In this document: positions 23,447-35,700 of the stretch, in pieces
Position numbering within the stretch: the first letter of the stretch is position 1
Layout of the letters: every line of letters starts with the position of its first letter
Assembly: GCA_039545295.1 (NCBI GenBank)
Contig: BCIK01000013.1
Coordinates: forward strand, 434,001 to 498,000
Direction: 5' to 3'
DNA: 64,000 bases
Source: Udeniomyces pyricola
Lineage: Eukaryota; Basidiomycota; Tremellomycetes; Cystofilobasidiales; Mrakiaceae
Translations under genes and position numbers: made by a program
The notes under the pieces: generated by a model
What the model was told of the DNA's origin: nothing
Database searches by the model: none
What the model saw: only the letters and a program-made list of their open reading frames with translations

Positions 23447-26128
23447 TTACCACCTTCCAACACTTGCTCTCCACCAGCCACCACTTTTCCTCTCCTCTTG
23501 CACGACGAATCCTGCGCTTGTCGTCAACCTGCTAGGACCCTCCAAGTTCTCTGCGGTACGATCAGCTGCTGATGGATCGACACTATCGGCGTGGTCTTGT
23601 CGCTGCTGAGTGCCGTTGTCGATAGACGTGCTCCCGACCAAATGGAATGCTTCTTGACGTCCCCAAACCCAGTCCCACCCGTTCTTGTCGTCCGACCAGT
23701 AGACGTCTTCTTCTTGGAAAAACTGGATTGGCAAGAGAGTGATTTGGTAGAGAGAGAGAGAAAGAGAGAGCAAGGCGTGAAAAGCAAACGGTTTTCATCA
23801 TCCATCCCGAACAGCAGGGGGATCAATGAGAAAATCAGCACACACACAAAAAAAATTGGAAACATCATGACGCCCGGATATATATGTAGGATTGGACGCG
23901 TTTGGGAGATGAGTACGGACGTGTTGAGTTCGTCGCCACTCTGGTACGTAGACGGCAGCAGAAAGTTCGATGGAATACCACGAGTTTTTGAGCATAGGGA
24001 GTTCGCCCGAGATAGGGACGTCTACCCGCCCGGAGAAGCATCAAAATTAGGAATTTAGAGGAATGAAGGATTTGGGATCAGAACAGTCAGCATGAGGATG
24101 TTCACAAGGGACATATAATGATTGTTGCATCTCAAGAGTGTAGTAGTGAACCTGAAGCTCAAGAACGAGAGAGGAGCATGCACCAACGTTTTTGTAGATT
24201 CGTCATACCTGAGCATACAACGATAGGCGAGGTGGATAGAGTCAGCAAGGTCTTGAAGATGAAAAGCAAAACGTTGCAAGAGATAGGGCCATGACACCAG
24301 AATTCAAGTGCTAGCTGCGCAGATGCAAGGCTTACCGATCGGTGTGCCTGCAGAGTGGCCAAAGTCTCCGATCGGCTGCATCATTTAAGACGAAGTTCAT
24401 CCACGTTAGTCGTGCATACATCTGTGCTATAGAATTTAACGAATATGAGTCGAGACACGAATCTCACATGGCAATAGATGAGACCTTCCAATCCTTCGTC
24501 AGCCATCGCATGTCGGATTCGAGCCAGAACCTCATCACCAGTCCGTCCAGGCGCCATGTGTCCGAGCACGAGGTCCTGGAGTCGGTTCGAGGTGTGCAGA
24601 CCGTGCTTGAGAGAAGAGGGTGCATCTGTCTCATTCGATCGGAGGACATCTAACAAACATTGATTGAAGAAAGAACTTATTCATCAGTTTGAAAAGAGAC
24701 CAAACAGCGAAACATGATGCGTCTTACAAGCGAGATGTTGAGTGTCGGTCGCCATGCCCATCGCATAAATCCCGATACTGAACAGGCAGAGCCAAGGAGC
24801 CCCATCAGGAAGTAAAATCATCGGCATGTTCGAAAGCCGAAGTAGGATGAGGAGACGCTCACTCTGTGTGGATCATGTCCCCTTCGAGAATGATCGTAGA
24901 GGAATCTCCGGGAGACGGGAAAGGTTGCTCTGGATTCGTCGCAAAGTCGGCTCGGAAGAGGGACACTGAAGGGTGAAACCACGTGGTGACGTTCATCTTA
25001 AGCCGTCCATTCAGAAAGAGAGCTGTCAGCTATGGATGCGACAATCTGCGACAAGTATCGATAATTGTCATACGCAGCGCTGAATTATCAATATGACTTA
25101 CAGTTTGCATGCGCTCACGGAACCACCAAATGAGATCATCAGCAGTCGTCACACCAGGCGTAATGACTTTGGTGGAGAGTCCCTCTTCAATCATTGCCCA
25201 AACAGACTCCTGTTGGAATAGGTAAGATCAGATGTGCTCGTCGGCCTTGTAAGCCGCACGACACCGGTAGCGCACGATTTTCATGGCGGTTTCTGCTCTC
25301 AAAGATGAATCGGATATCGACGACGTACCTGCATGTTCCTATAAATTTCGAGCTGTTCTTTTCCTCCCACCCTTGCACTGATGATCTCTACTCCGAGCAT
25401 TCGTTCACTGCTCAATCGCTCTACCCATTTACTGTCTAAGGCGTCTCTCATCGCCTCCCCTTCACCACTATGCAGCCCGTCCGAAAACGCGATACCCCGA
25501 TCGATGTTCACTGCAATCTTTTGCGGGTCCAGAAGCGTGAGCGTTTCGTTGAGCGAAACCCATAGCTGGGGGGTATTGTCGATAAGGAGCAGAGGTGAAG
25601 GAGCGAGGGCAGGTGGGGACGTGTGAAAGAGATAGGTCGTGCGACGACGAGCCGAGAAAGTGGTTGTGAAAGAGTTGAAGGCTCGAAAGACGGTATCTTC
25701 TGCATACTCTCTCATCGATAGTAGGTAGGCATCAAACCCGCTGTCAAGTTGGGTTCCATCAAGGATGAAAACAAGAGATGATGAGTTGTCAGATCATATA
25801 TAGGTACATACCAATTAGCGTCCAAGCTAGCCCCACTCAGCCATCCTCAGCCAATCCACTCCATGTCCTAGCGAGTCGATGGGCAAGCCTGATTCATCAC
25901 TCACTACTTTTCGAGCAAGCTTGGGACGAGTTCCTCGCGTTTACGAGCCCATCTCTTCTCGATGGCGGCTTGCTCGCGAAGCGAAGGAAGGCGTTTGTAC
26001 TCGGACTTGACCGGGTGCCGGGTGTTGGAACCGGACAACTCCAAGGATCGATCTCCTGCTGATGACCCAGCGTTCGACTGGAGGAGAGAGCCGATAGACA
26101 GCAAGTATGCGAGGAGGGAGATATGCAT
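23447..26128 (-). CDS. secreted M24-family metallopeptidase (Xaa-Pro aminopeptidase-like)
   Basis: Ten exons give 526 aa: 26128-25905, 25740-25329, 25209-25102, 25029-24863, 24777-24728, 24649-24468, 24375-24336, 24208-24188 (21 nt), 24021-23921 and 23722-23447. The protein opens with a likely signal peptide, MHISLLAYLLSIGSLLQSNAG, then RLPSLREQAAI and an N-terminal creatinase-like half. The pita-bread half shows the five metal ligands in order: Asp of HTDIGI (formed across an intron), Asp of TDTQH, His of GDFGHSAG, Glu of WYSIELS, and Glu of EEDVYW. WFHPSVS and PIGDFGHSAG are typical of the subgroup of M24 proteins related to bacterial dipeptidases. The junction at 23921 uses a weaker donor (GTCCGT) and is the least certain. 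The gene is divergent from D-amino-acid oxidase. The function inferred is release of N-terminal residues from peptides, outside the cell or in the secretory pathway. Confidence 0.85.
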
Positions 26129-26600
26129 CGTCTGGAATGTATATGAAGTGATCAGTGGAGAAAGAGAAAGCGAAGGCGTTGCAGCTGCATCTGGTTGCTG
26201 CTCATCATCATAAACAACGCCTTCACTAATCGCCATACACGCGGTGCTCTCGGAGAAGGGCGAAGGTACGTATCATGGCAGAGAGTAAGTCTGTGCGTCG
26301 GATCAATCGGACCGTCGCGCACAGTGATCAAAGAACGGTGAAGTGCACTAGTGCACATATACGCCGCGACGTGCGCGACATAGCGTACTCATATTAAGGC
26401 CGATACAGTTGTGTACGTTGTGTCATGGATGAGAGAGATCACATACATCCAGGTCGCCATAGAATCCGTACATGTCATCACGATGGAGCATTCCAGCAAG
26501 GCAAGGCTGGGCGACGTGACCTACACTAGAGCTGTGTTGCCGAGGCCGGCGTGGTTTGGCCTTTGCCAGAGCTTGGCCGCGGCTATCGCCGGCCGATGCC

Positions 26601-26654
<54 letters not shown>

Positions 26655-26988
26655 ACGACACGTGCGGCGTACGTGGTCCAGGACGAAACTACGAAACTAC
26701 CACCTCCAACTTCGGTCAGTTCTCATGTCACCAATATGGATTCCATATGGTCATCATGCTATCAGTCGCCAACGAATACTTACGTGACTATGTTTTGTCA
26801 TCAACAATCCAACTTACCTGGGATCTTCAGTTGATCCCGCTAGAACACCTCTACCTCGGGTTCGTTATCAGCTTGCGAATCATTCCAACTTCAGCTGCCT
26901 GTACATCAATCATCAATCGCTGCACGGCTGGTACTTCACATACACCAATCTCTCGTCTCGTAAAGTCGTCTCAGCTTTGTATCTCATC
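26129..26988. other. divergent promoter region of M24 peptidase and D-amino-acid oxidase
   Basis: 860 bp shared by two divergent genes. It contains a 51-nt poly-C tract (26603-26653). An open frame running through the C tract (poly-Pro) is an artefact of the homopolymer, not a gene. Confidence 0.6.
26603..26653. repeat. 51-nt poly(C) tract
   Basis: Uninterrupted C run in the divergent intergenic region. On the other strand it is a G tract capable of stacked quadruplex or triplex structure. Length may be inexact because of sequencing limits. Confidence 0.9.
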
Positions 26989-29082
26989 ATGGCTCGACGT
27001 GTAGTTGGTCAGTCCACTCTTATCTTACGCAAACTCCCGCGTGTTTTGTCTCATCTCCTCCCTGACTAGATAAATATCTGTCACTTGCCCACCTCATGCC
27101 TTCGGACCCTACTCATGGCTGACATATCTACCTAACGCAGTTCTTGGAGCTGGTGTTGTTGGTCTGACAACTGCTGTCGTGCTCACCGAGCGTGGATATC
27201 ATGTCACGGTCGTCGCTCGGGATATGCCGACAGACTTGTGAGTTTGTCTCTCGATATATACCGATGCATAGTATGGTGACGCCAGCAATGTCTCGACTGA
27301 TCTTTGTGCATCGAATGACAGATCAAGTCAAGCGTTTGCTTCGCCATGGGCTGGAGCGAATTGGCACCCAGTACGACTCAGCTGTTGACGCATCTGAACT
27401 AGCCTGCCTGTTTCGTTATTTTTCCGCTGCTATCTGACCCGGATGTTTCCTACACCTGCTTGTCGTCCTTACAGGTTGATAGCAATCCACGAAACCAGCA
27501 TTGGGAAGCTGTCACTTAGTCAGTACGGTCTTTCCTCTGTGCCGTCCTCGATGATCATTAATTGCCCGCCGACTGAATCGCAATTGACGTGTATTCTGAT
27601 CTATTTGAACTTCATCCTTCTGGGTTCCGCCAGCAAAAGGTTACGATCTCTCGTTCCCCAAGGGCTTGTCATGAGTCTGGAGTCTAAACGTTATACCCTG
27701 CAAGAGGCCGATGCCAGGCTTCAATCGGCGTGGTATCAAGACCTCGTCGAAGATGTGAGTTGACTGGCTTCTTGTTCGTCTTGGTTGGTCATTGTTGAAG
27801 AGGACTGACAGAGACATATATATGCCTTGCTTCTTAGTATCGGTTGATCCCCAAGGACGAGTTGCCTCCGTGAGTAAAGGAGAGGTAGCTCGCCCGTTTC
27901 AATGCCCATTTGGCTACTCGTTAACCCCCCCCCCCCCTCCCCAATCCCCCTTCCCCCTTTCCATCGCGGTAGTGGTGTTAAGTCAGGAGCCTCCTCCAAG
28001 GTCAGTTTCAATGTGTCCTGGCCTGGCAAACTCTCCAGCTTCTTAATGACTCGGCCTTTCTCAAGATGGCTTTGCTAATTTTATGTCATAATTTTCTCTT
28101 CTAGATTGTCTCCCTAGCTCCGTCCCGTTACCTTCCGTGGCTCTTCGATAAGGCCAAGTCTCTCGGCGTGACTTTTCTGCGCCATACGTGTGCATCCATC
28201 GAGGAAGCCGCTTCCCGTCTTCCATCTAGCGTCGGGAAAGCTGACTGTATCGTCAATGCAACCGGTTTGGGTGCAAAGAGCCTTGGGGGCGTCAACGATC
28301 CGTTGGTGGAGCCGATCAGGTGAGATGGCTCAACTGGATTCATCTTTCTTTTGGCACTACTCCTTGTTGACCATTACGTTCACCAACCTATGTTCTTAGA
28401 GGCCAAACGGTTATGGTATGGGCGCCTCATATCAAGACTGACATGGGAATATCAGGTACGTCTCGCTTACAATATGACCTCGGCTTGAGGAGCGAGAGAA
28501 CGTTGACTCATCGCCGTGTCTCTCGATGTGTACAGGCTACAACGACGGCTCGTCCTGCTGTGCGTGTCTCAACTTCAGTTTTGATGTTCACGCATCAGGC
28601 TATATCTCGAGGTTGATCTATTCTCTTGTTCATTTTACCTGTCAGACATCATTCCCAGACCCGACGGTAACGTTATCCTCGGTGGCGTCCAACACCGAGG
28701 CTCTTGGGACCTCTCCGTCTCGCCTTCCGTGGCCGAAACGATCCTCAAACGGGCCTACGAGCTTTGTCCTGCCCTCTCGCACAATAAAGGCTGGGAGGCT
28801 ATTCCAATCGTACGACACCTTGTGGGACTTCGTCCATCGCGTCAGGGGGGTGCGAGACTAGAGAGGGAAGTTGTGAGACTCCCGCTAAAAGGACGATTGA
28901 TTGAGAAGGCCGGCGCAGATGGACGCAGCTGGGAAAAAACCGGAGAGGATAGGGAGATATCTGTGATTCACGCATATGGCATTGGAGGGTGGGGGTATCA
29001 ATCGTCGTGGGGCATGGCGGAGAACGTGTTGGAATTGGTGGACGAGCATTTCTCTCTCTCAAATATCCCTTCAAAGCTTTGA
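26989..29082 (+). CDS. DAO1: D-amino-acid oxidase, peroxisomal (C-terminal SKL)
   Basis: FAD enzyme that oxidises D-amino acids to 2-oxo acids, NH3 and H2O2. Eleven exons (26989-27007, 27141-27237, 27322-27370, 27475-27518, 27634-27754, 27838-27869, 27973-28000, 28105-28319, 28400-28455, 28536-28565, 28646-29082) total 1128 nt and give 375 aa, the usual length. The N-terminal dinucleotide motif is [27 protein letters not shown] follows, as in characterised yeast enzymes. [20 protein letters not shown] and [14 protein letters not shown] (carrying the substrate-carboxylate Arg) come next. [15 protein letters not shown] closes the active site. The protein ends in Ser-Lys-Leu, a canonical PTS1, placing it in peroxisomes. 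Exon 7 is only 28 nt, and the intron before it contains a 13-nt C run (27925-27937). In yeasts such enzymes are typically induced by D-Ala and allow growth on it. Confidence 0.95.
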
Positions 29083-29417
29083 TGTACTAGTTGCTCGATG
29101 TCAGTACCGTACTATGTGATGACTCATCCATTCAACAGACTTTCCACAATCAGAACCTTTTTGGTGCACTTCTCTGTAGTTGCGACTCGCATGGAAACAG
29201 CCGATATTGGCAAAAACAGAACGATCTACACAGGCCATGACTATATAAGCAACAACTACAAAATAATTATTGCCACGTCGCGTCCGATCACTAAACCCTA
29301 GAGGTCGCGCCCGAGGAGGTTATCGAGGCCTGAGGACGCGACGCGTCATGAACCACTCGAGCTTTCAGTCACCCGACCTCGACTACTGCTGCCCTATACA
29401 CACCACCACTTGACACG
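29083..29417. other. intergenic between DAO and WSS1
   Basis: 335 bp containing the 3' end of DAO and the promoter of WSS1. No other feature seen. Confidence 0.6.
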
Positions 29418-31150
29418 ATGGCGACCGCGTCTCTCGTCCTCAAGTTCTCCCATCTCAAGACGCAACCCAATCCAGATAAGGCCCTTGCGATCCTCGAACG
29501 TATCGCTTCTCTCGTTCGTTCATCCTGCTCGATCCGGGAACTCCCCCCCCCCCCCAACCCTTCCTTCGTATCCTTACGCTCGATCATTCTCCGCTCACTC
29601 TGGCCGATCTGGCATTCATACTGATCTCTGTTACAAGTCAAGGTCAAGCCTATCATGAAAAATTACTCCTGGACTCTCCCTCAACTATGCGAGTTCTTTC
29701 CGACTGACGCAAACCTCCTCGGGATCAACGTCAACCGCGGCCAAAAGATCTGTATTCGGCTCAGGCCGGCCAACGCTCCCGATACGTTTTACGACTTTGA
29801 GGATCTCATTGGAACTATGTTACATGAGGTCAGCATAGGCTCAAATATCTCTACAAAGCTCTGGGAAGGCGTAGCGATGTTAGTTCATAGGCGGGGGCAA
29901 TGCTGACGTCAGAGCTTTGCGATGACTCTCCTTCCACGTGTCGGCCGCAGCTCACCCATAATGTACACGGTCCGCACGACGAAAGGTTCTACGCCTTTCT
30001 GAAGAAACTCAATGTGGAGTACGATGAGCTTCAGGCCAAAGGGTATACTGGTATGTCGATCGAATTTGGTATTTCGTTGCTGGCCACGACGTGTTCTACG
30101 TTTGTTCAGATCGTGCCTGGTTACTGATGTTTGGGTTTTTTTCTTTCTCATGATTGTGACGCCTCATCGATTATCTAGGTGACGGGTTTCATTCCGTTGG
30201 GACTCGAATCGGTCAAGGACATTCTCACGATTTGCCACCTCACCTCGCCAAAGCAAAAGCCCTCGCTGCGGCCGAGGCACGAGCCAAGAAGCAGCGATTG
30301 GGCGGACCAGCCGGGGGTAACGGTAAGCTCGGTGGAGCTAGACCGGTGGGCAAGACTCCAAGAGAACTTGCGCTCGAGGTAAATTCCTTGTCTGTCTAGC
30401 GCACATACAGTAGAGACTGAATGAAATCCTCATCTGGTTTACTGATCCTTCTTTTTGATCTTCACCGCCTTCCATTGCCTATGCTAGGCCGCTGAAAGAC
30501 GGATGCGAGATGACAAGACCTGCGGCCAAACTCATACAGGCCACGAACAGTCCGAAGTCGAACGAGCTGAAAAGGACAGCGTCGTCACCAACTCCCCATC
30601 CACTTCTCTTTCTAAGCCTACCGTTTCATCTGGTTCTTCTTCTTTGAAGGCCAATACCGTAGCTGCGAGCTCTAAGCACGTTCCACCACGACTTCCCCCT
30701 CCTCGCCCAAGGAGCGACTCGCTAGATTCTTTATCATCTCAATCGTCTTCCTCATCAATAGAGATTCTCTCAACATCATCGTCACGTCCTCCAATATCCA
30801 CTGACGTGCCTAACAAGTCTCGTTCCGTATCAGCTTCCAAACCTTCCACTACCCTCACGACTCTCAAACGTCCTCTAGCCGTGACAACTCCGCTGTTCTC
30901 TCGCACCTTGCCTTCGTCTGCTCTTCCCCGACCAACAGCGACGACCCCAGTCAGCACTACTACCTGGTCATGTTCGACCTGTACGTTCATCAACCCTAGG
31001 CTTTTACCGGCTTGTGAGATGTGCGAAGCTCCTCCGCCTCGGGCCTTTATCGAAACCGTCGGGTGGACATGCCGGAGTTGCGGTCGGGAAGGCAACGACG
31101 TCGAGAGGTGGATTTGCATCGGATGCGGAGAGATGAAGAAGAGTAGTTAA
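29418..31150 (+). CDS. WSS1: WSS1-type DNA-protein crosslink metalloprotease (WLM domain, zinc fingers)
   Basis: Five exons (29418-29513, 29643-29828, 29951-30050, 30179-30378, 30488-31150) total 1245 nt and give 414 aa. The WLM domain occupies about residues 5-130: PIMKNYSWTLPQLCEFFP, LLGINVNRGQKICIRLR, then the catalytic HELTH formed across the intron at 29828/29951, followed by HNVHGPHDERFY. This matches the H-E-L-x-H-x-x-x-G-P-H-D core. GDGFHSVGTRIGQG is the conserved segment after the protease. The C-terminal half is Ser-rich and ends in two RanBP2-type zinc fingers (TWSCSTCTFINPRLLPACEMC and GWTCRSCGREGNDVERWICIGC). In yeast, Wss1 with Cdc48 and SUMO degrades proteins trapped on DNA, for example Top1 complexes. 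A ten-C run lies in intron 1. Confidence 0.93.
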
Positions 31151-31802
31151 TGGACTACCGGATGAGCTGGTGATTTGGATGGCCCATGATCGAATTGGAC
31201 CGATCAGGGTTCGGTTCTGTTGTACATCGCATGCAGAGCTAGTAGTCAGGCGAGTGTCTTGAGTCTGCGGTGTCGCAGATATTCGAGGCGGAACATGCAT
31301 GATGGACAATGCGATGGATGATGCAGTGGCCGTCGGGTCGGATATCTATGTACAATCCATCAATCATATGACATCTTGATCGACATAACTCGGTCAGTTT
31401 TTCTCGATACACATATACGATGTATTTGAGAACACGAAAGGCTACATTCTGGTGCAGGCGGTGACTGTGACGTACTGTTCCCTAACAGTCCGGTCGTGTG
31501 AACACACAGATTGCATGACATCGCCCAGTAATTATGTGCGGAACATCGATACATTGACGCAGCACAGCCCGAATGCGCGAATGGCGCTCAATCCACAGGC
31601 TGGAAAGACCGTGGCACGTGAGTGTGGCATGCCAGTCAATCTGATCCTCAATGACGTAATCCTCCTTACGCGTATACACATGATGAACACATGTACTTCT
31701 GCTCTGATGTCTAGCTCCTGTCCTGGTCCTTCGGCAGCCCGATCAAACACAAGCACAATCATACCTCATCTGAAAGTAAATTGTCCAAGAACAACAGCCA
31801 AG
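31151..31802. other. intergenic between WSS1 and the tRNA duplication
   Basis: About 650 bp without a supportable gene. Contains the WSS1 3' region. Confidence 0.6.
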
Positions 31803-32094
31803 AAAAAAAAATTGAGAAAGCAAAAAGTAAACGTTAGCCCAATACGGGGGTCGAACCCGTAACCTTCAGATCAACCCTTGACTTGATTCGACACACGAAG
31901 TGACGAGTCTCGTAAAAGTCTGACGCTCTACCGATTGAGCTAACCGGGCAGTTGTTATGTGATGATAGACTCGCTTGTATATAGCGTTGACAACAACGTA
32001 CCCTTGTTGTGTACAGTTGACTCGCAAGCTGTCGATGCGCCGGACACCCGCACTCGAGAGGGCGATCTGACAGGGTTCACAGTAGTAGTTCGAT
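31803..32094 (-). repeat. copy 1 of an inverted tRNA-Lys segmental duplication (292 bp)
   Basis: On the minus strand this matches 44567-44848 end to end. It includes about 145 bp of 5' flank, the tRNA gene with intron, and the 3' flank through a run of nine T. By eye the only differences are one substitution and a 10-bp insertion (CTATATACAA) in the 5' flank of this copy. Confidence 0.95.
31836..31949 (-). tRNA. trnK-UUU: tRNA-Lys(UUU) with a 41-nt intron
   Basis: Reading the minus strand, GCCCGGT pairs with ATTGGGC to form the acceptor stem. The D arm is GCTC...GAGC, the anticodon stem TCAGA/TCTGA, and the T arm ACGGG-TTCGACC-CCCGT. Loop CTTTTA sets anticodon UUU. The intron sits at the canonical site after position 37 (31912-31872). 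A T5 run 3' of the gene serves as Pol III terminator. The mature length is 73 nt before CCA addition. Identical to the second copy at 44702-44815. Confidence 0.95.
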
Positions 32095-32734
32095 GCTCTT
32101 CAGACAGCTCACATGTACAGCGCATGCGCACAGCTTCTTAGACTTCTATCCGTTCACCCCACGCATCAAGCAACACGCAACAACACGTCAACAATTGCAA
32201 TATATATAAATAAACGTATATAGCCGCATTTTTAAACATGAAGCTAGTATGTTATACACTTGGAGCAATATGATCACCCTTCAATTTGCATCGACACCTC
32301 AATCAGATCATGCATGCCTGTTTCGCAATGTATATGGCTAGGAGCTAGAGCAGGGACAATGATATATATGAAATTGAAGACCTCAGAATTGAGGGGACAA
32401 AGCCGACAGAAAGAAAGAAAACGACACGATGGAGATAGTCTATGTTACGGACAGAAATCAGAAGGGAAGAAGGGGTATATAAATAGAGCAAAAAAAAAAA
32501 AACAAGAGAAAAAAAAAAACACGATCCGGCCGGGCCAAGACCGAGAGAGAGGAAGGATGGGATCTCTGGGATAAGATGAGGGTTTAGCTCGAGAAGACTA
32601 GGGGTATCATAAGACTAGATGGTGGCCACGACGAACAGAAATTACATAGAACAGGATATGGAATCCGTCTGCGAGACAGGATAAGATGTAGATTTAAGCT
32701 GTAGGCTACCTTGATCATACATACCGTCGCCTTC
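32095..32734. other. 3' region of the Ser/Pro-rich gene
   Basis: 640 bp, A-rich on the plus strand near 32490-32520. No supportable gene. Confidence 0.6.
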
Positions 32735-35700
32735 TCACGTAGCATCCTTCTCAACGTCGCCTTTCGATCCCTGTTTCACCTGATGCTGCGTGTCTCGTTG
32801 AGAGGAGCTTCCGACGATGGCTCGCATCCGCTCCCGGTCCATCTCGATGAACAGTGATAGCTTGCCCTCCATCGCGAGCACGTTTGGATCAATCATCTCT
32901 CGAGATTCTTCCCTCCATTCCTCAATAGTCTTTTTCCGTCCCCGGGCTGCCGTGAACCCAGCGTTCGGAGAAGGAGAGATGGGGAGAGACTGAGGGGAGT
33001 GATTTGAGGAAGGAGAGGATGGATGATGATGAAAGAGGTTATGGGACGATGTCGAGCGGGATCTCGAACCTCCTCCCATTTTTGTGGGACAGGCAGAGTA
33101 GATGGAGGGGGGGCTAGGCATGAGAAGGGACGATGATGTCATGGGCGATTCCAACGTCGAGGTATCCGTTGTCAAAGCTTCATGTCGATCGAAAGCAGAG
33201 GCCGGAATAAGGCCTAATCCCATCTTGAGTAGTCTCGAGCGTTCTGACCCCGAGTCCAGTTGCTGCTGTGGTTGATAAGCTGCCGATGCGATCGAGGCGA
33301 TGGTAGGTGACTTTGAGAGGAGGGATTTGTGCGAGCGAGATGAAGGAAAGAAAAGGTTCTTGATGGAAGCGGAAGTAGACCGAGGGATGGGCGGAAGGGT
33401 GTTGGTAATGGGTAGAGTGGGGTCGAGGTTGATGAAGGAAAGTGCAGCTGGTTGAGGTGATGGCGGATGCGGCATCGAGTTACTACTAGTCCTCATCGGC
33501 AGAGGATGAAGGTCGGAGGGTTGTGATTGCTGTGGTGACGAGGATTGTGAGACAGTGGATGAAGAAGAAGTGCATCGAATCGAGCTGTGGGTAGGACTTG
33601 ACAAGTATACGTGGCTGTTGGACGTTGGCGAACTGGGTGAGGATGATCGCGTTGGCAGACCGTGAACTGGGACAAGAAGCTGGTCCTGTGATTTTGGCAT
33701 GATCGCCTCTGGATCCCGCCTCATCTCATCCTGCTCTGGAATCCCTGACGAGAAGGTCTTATGTGGACCAAACGTGTGGGATGATGCAGCTCGACCAGGC
33801 CGTGTGGAGTCTGGGCTACTGCTAATATGGGACAAGACGGAATGTCCAGATGGACTAGAAAAGCATCCCAGAAATGATCCTTGAACAGGTGACGAAATCA
33901 TGGAAGTCGCCAGCTTCATTGGAGCTGGACGGGGTCTCGAGGACGAGAGTGCTGGTACAAGATGATCGAATTGAGAGCTATGTAACAGATTCAAACACGA
34001 GCCGAGATTAATACGTGTGGCAAGGCCACATGAGCCACACACATATTGTAGACTGGACTTACGTCGTCCATGATTCGGAATCCGGCTGAGTCTCCTGGTA
34101 CGAGCGATGTACAACTCTTGTTTGACCCAGCGTTCCGGTCTCCGAATGGTCCTCATCCTCAGGATTTCTATTGTCGTCCGAGTACTGAGACATACTTGAC
34201 ATCGTCTCACTCTGCGGCACACAATCTGACTTTTCGACACTTGTCGTTGAGGAAAACGAACGTGGCTGGCATTCTGACAGGTGCTGATCTGACATCACGG
34301 GAAGATCCGGTTTCCCGAGGGGCACGAGACAGCACGAGGCGTCCTCGAGCTCGGCAGGATCAAAGTCGCCTGGAGCCAGAGCAGAAAGGTAGGGTAATTC
34401 TGACGAGGGTGATGGCGTTGGCAACTTGTGGAACCGGAGGGGCAGACCTGGTGGAGAAGGCTTGCATGCGCTTGAATATACGGTTGCCGGCGCACAAGGA
34501 GAGGTGGGGAATTGGATTGGAGGAGGATGTGATGGTGTAATATAGCCAGGTTCGGCATCGAGTTGATCAGGCATGAGCTGTATAGAGACAGCTTCCTCGA
34601 CGTCGCTAGTGGCGACGGCTATCTGCTGATAGTGCGTGTCAGTAGTCGAGGGGGAAGATCGAAGTGGCATGGACTCATGGGTGTGGACGACTTCTCTGGC
34701 TGGATTGTGATTAGCTTTGAAGCTTGAAGGACATTTCCTGAGGAGACTGAAACTGGAAGGAGATGGTGGGGCTGAAATTGGAGGTAGTGGAGGACTGGGA
34801 AGATGCGCGAGATGCGATGATGGAAGCGTGAAAGAGAATCCGACTGCTTGTGAGAGGAGTTTGGCCCGGTAGAGCTCGTCTGGGGTTTTGGGAGATTGAT
34901 GAGACGAATTTCGGAGAGGCTTTGCCACAGTTGGCACCACAGACGAGAGATGTCGATCAAAGTATGACGCGGAAGAGGTTGCGCCGGAGGATTGTGGGGT
35001 CGTGAAAGGCGGCGAGAGCAATCCAGTGCACGAGCTTGGGACCTTGATGCTGCTGACATTAGATACGTTTCGGTCCCTTCGCGATGTTGCCCTTTTAAAC
35101 GTTCGAGTGGTCAGCGCAAAGTCAACCGTTCACAAAGTCAGTTGAAGTACTCAGCAGAACATGAACCACGATGAGGAGATGTGCTTACAGGAACGGAGTC
35201 TCGCCTGGTTCATTTGAGGAGTGAGAAGGGAATGCTCCACCATGCCTGAGCTCACTAACAGTCCTGCTTCTCCTCCGTTCCGAGACACCGGGACGATCGC
35301 CTTGGCTACCGTCGTTTACCTTTGAAAGCCCAGGCTTGCTTCGCTGGTTCGACTCCTCTCTCATGTTACTGATGGATCGTCTTCCTCGAAACGATAGAAA
35401 TCCACCTCTTTCACCACCAGCCACCTTTAAGTTCTGCTCAGCATCGACGAAGTGACTCTCCCTTGCCTGACGTTTGGACCATTCAGAAATTTCCTGGAGT
35501 CGAGCTTCGGACGGTCGACGAGCGACTGGAGGAAGGAAAAAGGCTGTTTGGAGTGAGTTGGCTGGGTCAGATGTTGGGGACAACGAATGGGAAAGACCTA
35601 GTGGAGGGGTTGGAAATTTGAGGAGCGACGTGTCACGTTGCGAGATTGACGATGAGGTCGTTTGTGATGTTCGCGTTGAGTGAGGGGAGGACGAGACAAA

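Noticed and set aside
25812..25826. 15-nt microexon candidate between M24 exons 1 and 3
   Set aside because: Direct joining of 25905 to 25740 is in frame and gives the better conserved KYGFDAYLLSMREY.
26411..27004. 197-codon plus-strand open frame through the poly-C tract
   Set aside because: The frame stays open only because C51 reads as Pro in every frame. Flanking residues show no domain, and it overlaps the DAO start.
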